Shown here piece by piece: positions 60,701 through 64,000 of a stretch of 64,000 nucleotides of DNA (its first letter is position 1; every line of letters begins with the position of its first letter). The position numbers and the translations under genes are program-made. This stretch comes from Ignavibacteria bacterium. Lineage in GTDB: Bacteria; Bacteroidota; Ignavibacteria; Tepidaquicellales; Tepidaquicellaceae. The stretch spans positions 1 to 64,000 of the forward strand of contig JADJTX010000018.1 in assembly GCA_016710985.1 (NCBI GenBank), given 5' to 3'. Below the pieces are notes generated by a model. It was not told the origin of the DNA and ran no database searches. It saw only the letters and a list, made by a program, of their open reading frames with translations.

Positions 60701-63097
60701 CTATGGTGTTATCTTACTTATAAAATTTGCAACATTATTATTGGTAATGATCAGATCAGTTAAGTCGGTAATATTATCACCGTTTATATCAGTATTATTA
60801 TATCCTGTTGTAAAAATTTTTGCGTTATTATATATTGCAACTATGTCAGTAAGATCCGTATTTCCATTTTGATTCACATCCCCGCTGTAATTTGCAAACC
60901 TGACCGGTGCTGAATCGACCTGCTTAATATTATTTCCAAATGCTTTCGTGACCTGATCAGACATATTGTAGCTTAAATTAACTCCCGATGTAAATGCTTC
61001 CCCACCCTGCCTGCTCCATGTTTCTATGCTATTCCTGTGATTTACAACGATATAATATTGTCCGGTAGAAACATTGCTGAATGTAAAAGCACAACTTCCT
61101 GATGTTGATAAAACACCTTTCGCAGAATCTGTCAGCGAATAAGGCGCTGAGGAATTTCTAAGATAAACCTTCACTGTATCACTAATCATAGTGTTTGTAT
61201 TGGAATTATAAAATCCTTCGATGAGCATTGAAAGATCAAGAATTGTATTTACTCTCAGTAATTCCGTAGGTATCGTTTTAATCATAGTACCTAATAATCC
61301 TCCCGCGTAAATGTAATCATCTGTATTAAAAAACAGCGCTGATAGTCCGTTATCCGTAACTGTCGGCTGAACTATCCAGCTTGTTCCGCCATCTGTTGAC
61401 TTTATGATCTTTCCGTCACCTGTAATAGCATATCCGAAATTTCCCCTGAACTGTACTTTTGCATATCCGCCTGCGGGAGTATTCAGCAGGAACCAGGAAT
61501 TTCCGCCTGTTGTAGTTCTGTAAATCCCTGTTGCACAGGAAATATATCCGTTATTTTCATCAGTAAAAAATACATCGCTCAAATTTATAAACGGCGAAGC
61601 TACTGACATAGAAGTCCAGTTCAATCCGGAATTAGTAGTTCTCACGGCAGCATTATTGTCACCAACTGCATAACCCGTTGTTTCATTTACAAAACAAAGT
61701 GAACCGAGAATAGAGCCTGAACTTGCAATAGTCGAAGGCGTCCAGCTCGCGCCGGCATTTGTAGTCTTCATCTGTTTTCCGTAAGATCCGACTGCATACC
61801 CTGTATTTACATTTGTAAAAACTATGTCAGTGAATATCTCATTTGTAGTGCTGTTGTAAACAGTATTCCAGTTTGTACCTCCATTGGTTGTCTTGTAAAG
61901 TGAAATGCTTCCGGCAAGATATCCGGTCTCGGCGTTTGTAAATGCAATTCCATAAATGGAAGTTGTGTATGTACTTACCTGTGAGACCCAGGTATTTCCC
62001 GCATCCGTTGTTTTTAAAATATCACCGTGATTAAATCCTGTCACAGCATAGCCGGTTGAAGTATTGATAAATTCTATGTCGGAAACATATCCGTCAGTTA
62101 CAGATGCCATGTATGTAAAATCTGTTCCGGAATTTGTTGACCTGACCATTGCACCGAATGAACCCGCAGCATGAATTGATCCGTCCGGTGTAACGGCTGC
62201 ATCAAAATACTGACTGCTGTTACTTGCTCCTACAGGCTGACTTTCATACCAGTTATCTCCTCCGTCGGTTGTTTTTATATAAACTGAGCCTGTTCCGAAT
62301 CCGAAGCCTGTAGATGCATTAATGAAATTCAGTGAATAAACATCAATGCCTCCGTCTGACAAAACAAAATTCCATGTATTGCCCGCATCGGTGGTCCTGT
62401 ACATTCTTCCCTGATCGCTTCCGCAATATCCGGTCAGCGCATTAAGGAAGACCATACTGTGTTTTGCATAACTGTCTGTATAGATCAAATTCCAGTTAAC
62501 TCCGCCGTTTGTAGTCTTAACCATGTCACCTCCGAAAGAACCTCCGGATGCAAAGCCGGTATTTGCATTAAGGAAATAAAGGTTGTTTAAATAATCTGCA
62601 CCGCCTGTAGTTTGTGTTGTCCAGCTTTGTCCTGCGTCAGTGGTTTTCCAGATTGTACTGTTAAAAATAAAAAAACCAAGTACATAACCTGTGTTTGCAT
62701 TGATGAATTCTATATCATACAGAGTAAAATTCGGTGCTGATGGAAGCACAAGGTTAGTCCAGGTCTGTCCTGCATCTGTTGTTTTCATTAAAAGCTGATC
62801 ACCGCCTCCGGCATAGCCGGTATTTGCATCAATAAAATCCAGACTTGTAAACTGATCCGAAATTTCTGTATTAAGTTTAGTCCATACAGAACCGTTATCA
62901 GTAGTTTTTAAAATCGTGCCGTAATTTCCTGCTGCATAGCCGGTGTTATTATCAACAAAGTCTATTGCATACAGAGAGTTGCCCTGCGGCTTTGGATTAA
63001 GCCACATCCAGTTGTCCGTTTGTTGTGAAAATAAGGGAAGGTTGGTTAAGAATAACATCAGGGAAATTTTCATTGTAAGTTTGATCATTTTCATCAT
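60701..63097 (-). CDS. Exported Ycf48-like propeller protein with dockerin-like module (gene D)
   Basis: About 798 residues from ATG 63097; the frame is open to 63235, but the upstream part would precede the signal peptide MMKMIKLTMKISLMLFLTNL and overlap the promoter motif. The propeller repeats resemble those of the 58503 gene (VDFVDNNTGYAAG, KTTDAGQTWT). After GGLLGTMIKTIPTEL it changes to the module: LDLSMLIEGFYN, YIVVNHRNSIETWSRQGG, GDVNQNGNTDLTDI, DINGDNITDLTDL, ending KITP. This is the longest uninterrupted example of the module in the window. Confidence 0.88.
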   Translation of the reverse strand: MMKMIKLTMKISLMLFLTNLPLFSQQTDNWMWLNPKPQGNSLYAIDFVDNNTGYAAGNYGTILKTTDNGSVWTKLNTEISDQFTSLDFIDANTGYAGGGDQLLMKTTDAGQTWTNLVLPSAPNFTLYDIEFINANTGYVLGFFIFNSTIWKTTDAGQSWTTQTTGGADYLNNLYFLNANTGFASGGSFGGDMVKTTNGGVNWNLIYTDSYAKHSMVFLNALTGYCGSDQGRMYRTTDAGNTWNFVLSDGGIDVYSLNFINASTGFGFGTGSVYIKTTDGGDNWYESQPVGASNSSQYFDAAVTPDGSIHAAGSFGAMVRSTNSGTDFTYMASVTDGYVSDIEFINTSTGYAVTGFNHGDILKTTDAGNTWVSQVSTYTTSIYGIAFTNAETGYLAGSISLYKTTNGGTNWNTVYNSTTNEIFTDIVFTNVNTGYAVGSYGKQMKTTNAGASWTPSTIASSGSILGSLCFVNETTGYAVGDNNAAVRTTNSGLNWTSMSVASPFINLSDVFFTDENNGYISCATGIYRTTTGGNSWFLLNTPAGGYAKVQFRGNFGYAITGDGKIIKSTDGGTSWIVQPTVTDNGLSALFFNTDDYIYAGGLLGTMIKTIPTELLRVNTILDLSMLIEGFYNSNTNTMISDTVKVYLRNSSAPYSLTDSAKGVLSTSGSCAFTFSNVSTGQYYIVVNHRNSIETWSRQGGEAFTSGVNLSYNMSDQVTKAFGNNIKQVDSAPVRFANYSGDVNQNGNTDLTDIVAIYNNAKIFTTGYNNTDINGDNITDLTDLIITNNNVANFISKITP

Positions 63098-63189
63098 TTG
63101 GTTTTTGTTTTTATTTTTTTGTTGAATGAATTTGTTAATTACTTTTTTTATTTGTTGAATCAAAATTACCAATTTTGTATACAATATTA

Positions 63190-63218
63190 CAAATCCGAAT
63201 TTGTTCAAACGTAGTATT
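63190..63218 (-). promoter_or_regulatory. AATACTAC-N17-TTTGTAA promoter-like motif, copy 1
   Basis: Minus strand: AATACTAC at 63218-63211 and TTTGTAA starting at 63193, 17 bases apart, about 95 bases upstream of the ATG at 63097. Confidence 0.55.
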
Positions 63219-63387
63219 GAAATGATTTTTTTCATTTTGAATCCCGTTTCGCATGAATCCGGATCAGATAATCGATAGCATTTTAGTATAAAGTATGACG
63301 ACTGATACTTATTCTATTATATAACTTTAGAATAATGTTACAGCATTCACACATTTAAATGCCGGCGGAGGGTTTATTTTTTGTATC

Positions 63388-63424
63388 AAAAAAACTTCCG
63401 AGTCAATTCAGTCCCCGGAAGTTT
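63388..63424 (-). terminator. Terminator of the universal stress protein gene
   Basis: AAACTTCCG and CGGAAGTTT form a 9-bp stem with a 15-base loop, followed on the minus strand by seven T. It lies 26 bases after the stop codon at 63450. Confidence 0.82.
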
Positions 63425-63449
63425 CTTTCTTAACTTAATGGCTTTCGTA

Positions 63450-64000
63450 TTAGCCGGGAGAATTTGGATTTTGAAAATTAATTAATAGAACCGGTCTGGC
63501 GGTCAGTCTTGTAATTCCGCCTGAAATGTCACCTCTGAAAAAACGGGAAATGCCTGTCCTGCCGTGGTGTCCAATGGCTATAACGTCAGCTTTACATCTT
63601 CTGCATACTGCAGTATTCCGTCTTCCTTAGAATAAGAATCATAAATGCTTACTTTATAATCTTTCCGGAATTTTTTCATGAAGGCATTAATTATTTTCAT
63701 GTTATCATTTGTGCGCCTGAAGTCATTGTGTGTATTCACCTTCAGCAAATGGATTTTCGCATCAAACAATGCGGCGAACTTCTGAACGGAAGGAAAAACA
63801 TCATAAGATTCTTCACTGAAATCTGATGCAAACACAACTGTTTTCAGATTTACTATATTATAAGGAGTCACCAGTACGGAAACTTTTGAGAATGCCGCTA
63901 CTCTCTGGGCATTACTCCCGATCAGAATTTCTTTGATGCCGTTCAAACCGCGTGAACCCATTATGATTATTGCTGCTTTTTTTAATTCAGCATATTCGCA
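63450..64000 (-). CDS. Tandem universal stress protein, 5' end outside the window
   Basis: A UspA-type protein with two domains. The upstream part contains the end of domain one (AAIIIMGSRGLNGIKEILIGS, then RVAAFSKVSVLVTP, the GSRG...GS ATP-loop pattern). Domain two begins LKTVVFASDFSEES and ends with DVIAIGHHGRTGISRFFRGD, then RPVLLINF. One A lost near 63600 breaks the frame (the open part stops at 63578); corrected, it runs to TAA at 63450-63452. ATP-binding loops are present in both domains. The reading frame continues past the window edge. Confidence 0.85.

Noticed and set aside
63292..63309. AGTAT-N8-ATACT upstream of gene D as a third Crp/Fnr box
   Set aside because: Only one half-site matches and there is no -7 element at the 58.5-base distance seen at the other two sites.

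Overview
The window is an AT-rich stretch of a free-living bacterium of the Bacteroidota/Chlorobiota (FCB) group, most likely Ignavibacteria-like. The reasons are PorU and PorV of the type IX secretion system (T9SS), several exported proteins with T9SS C-terminal sorting domains, a fused CcoNO cbb3 oxidase subunit, promoters of the TTG-N20-TAnnTTTG type, and few Shine-Dalgarno sites. The assignment is inferred from gene content only. Many conserved genes (fabF, prmC, ccoNO, mlaF, ccoI and others) carry single-base frameshifts, most of them in homopolymer runs. These look like sequencing indels, so such genes are reported here as one gene across the break.

Layout. 1-3390: three exported-protein genes in a row, heavily broken (two NTAVG-repeat fibre proteins with an S74-type chaperone end, then a small protein with a dockerin-like module). 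3.4-8.06 kb: a flavodoxin reductase, a lipoprotein metallopeptidase and a FadF-like quinone reductase, separated by arrays of 9-bp tandem repeats that fill the gene gaps and change orientation. 8.1-11.7 kb: metK, a decayed nucleotidyltransferase pair, a CysZ/EI24 membrane protein and an unusual coiled-coil/Ser-Lys-Asp-repeat/winged-helix protein. 11.8-20.8 kb: purL (with two repeat insertions inside the reading frame), a putative outer-membrane protein, the mlaE-mlaF-mlaD lipid transporter, acpP, fabF and rnc. 21-29.4 kb: porU, porV and a T9SS cargo with a degenerate M6-protease motif. 29.5-35.9 kb: a glycosyltransferase, a barrel-like protein, and an operon of a DUF2520 protein, dtd, prmC and a degenerate amidohydrolase lipoprotein; then a MerR regulator.

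35.9-47.1 kb, all on the minus strand: a cbb3 oxidase locus (ccoI-ccoS, a PLP-dependent lyase, ccoNO-ccoQ-ccoP-ccoG-ccoH, a TauE/SafE-like protein, an Fnr-type regulator and a cNMP-binding protein). 47.2-63.1 kb: a possible small RNA, an AT-rich gap, and six consecutive exported beta-propeller or FG-GAP proteins. Four of the six end in a dockerin-like module and two in a T9SS sorting domain. 63.4 kb to the end: a tandem universal stress protein, cut by the window edge.

How it fits together. PorU and PorV are T9SS components that could process and attach the exported proteins seen here. The dockerin-like module is an apparent alternative C-terminus; two adjacent paralogues differ precisely in which ending they carry. 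Two promoter-level links were found. One is a palindrome of Crp/Fnr type at the same distance from the -7 element upstream of both ccoI and one surface-protein gene. The other is a motif (AATACTAC-N17-TTTGYAA) seen three times, twice upstream of surface-protein genes and once upstream of the possible small RNA.
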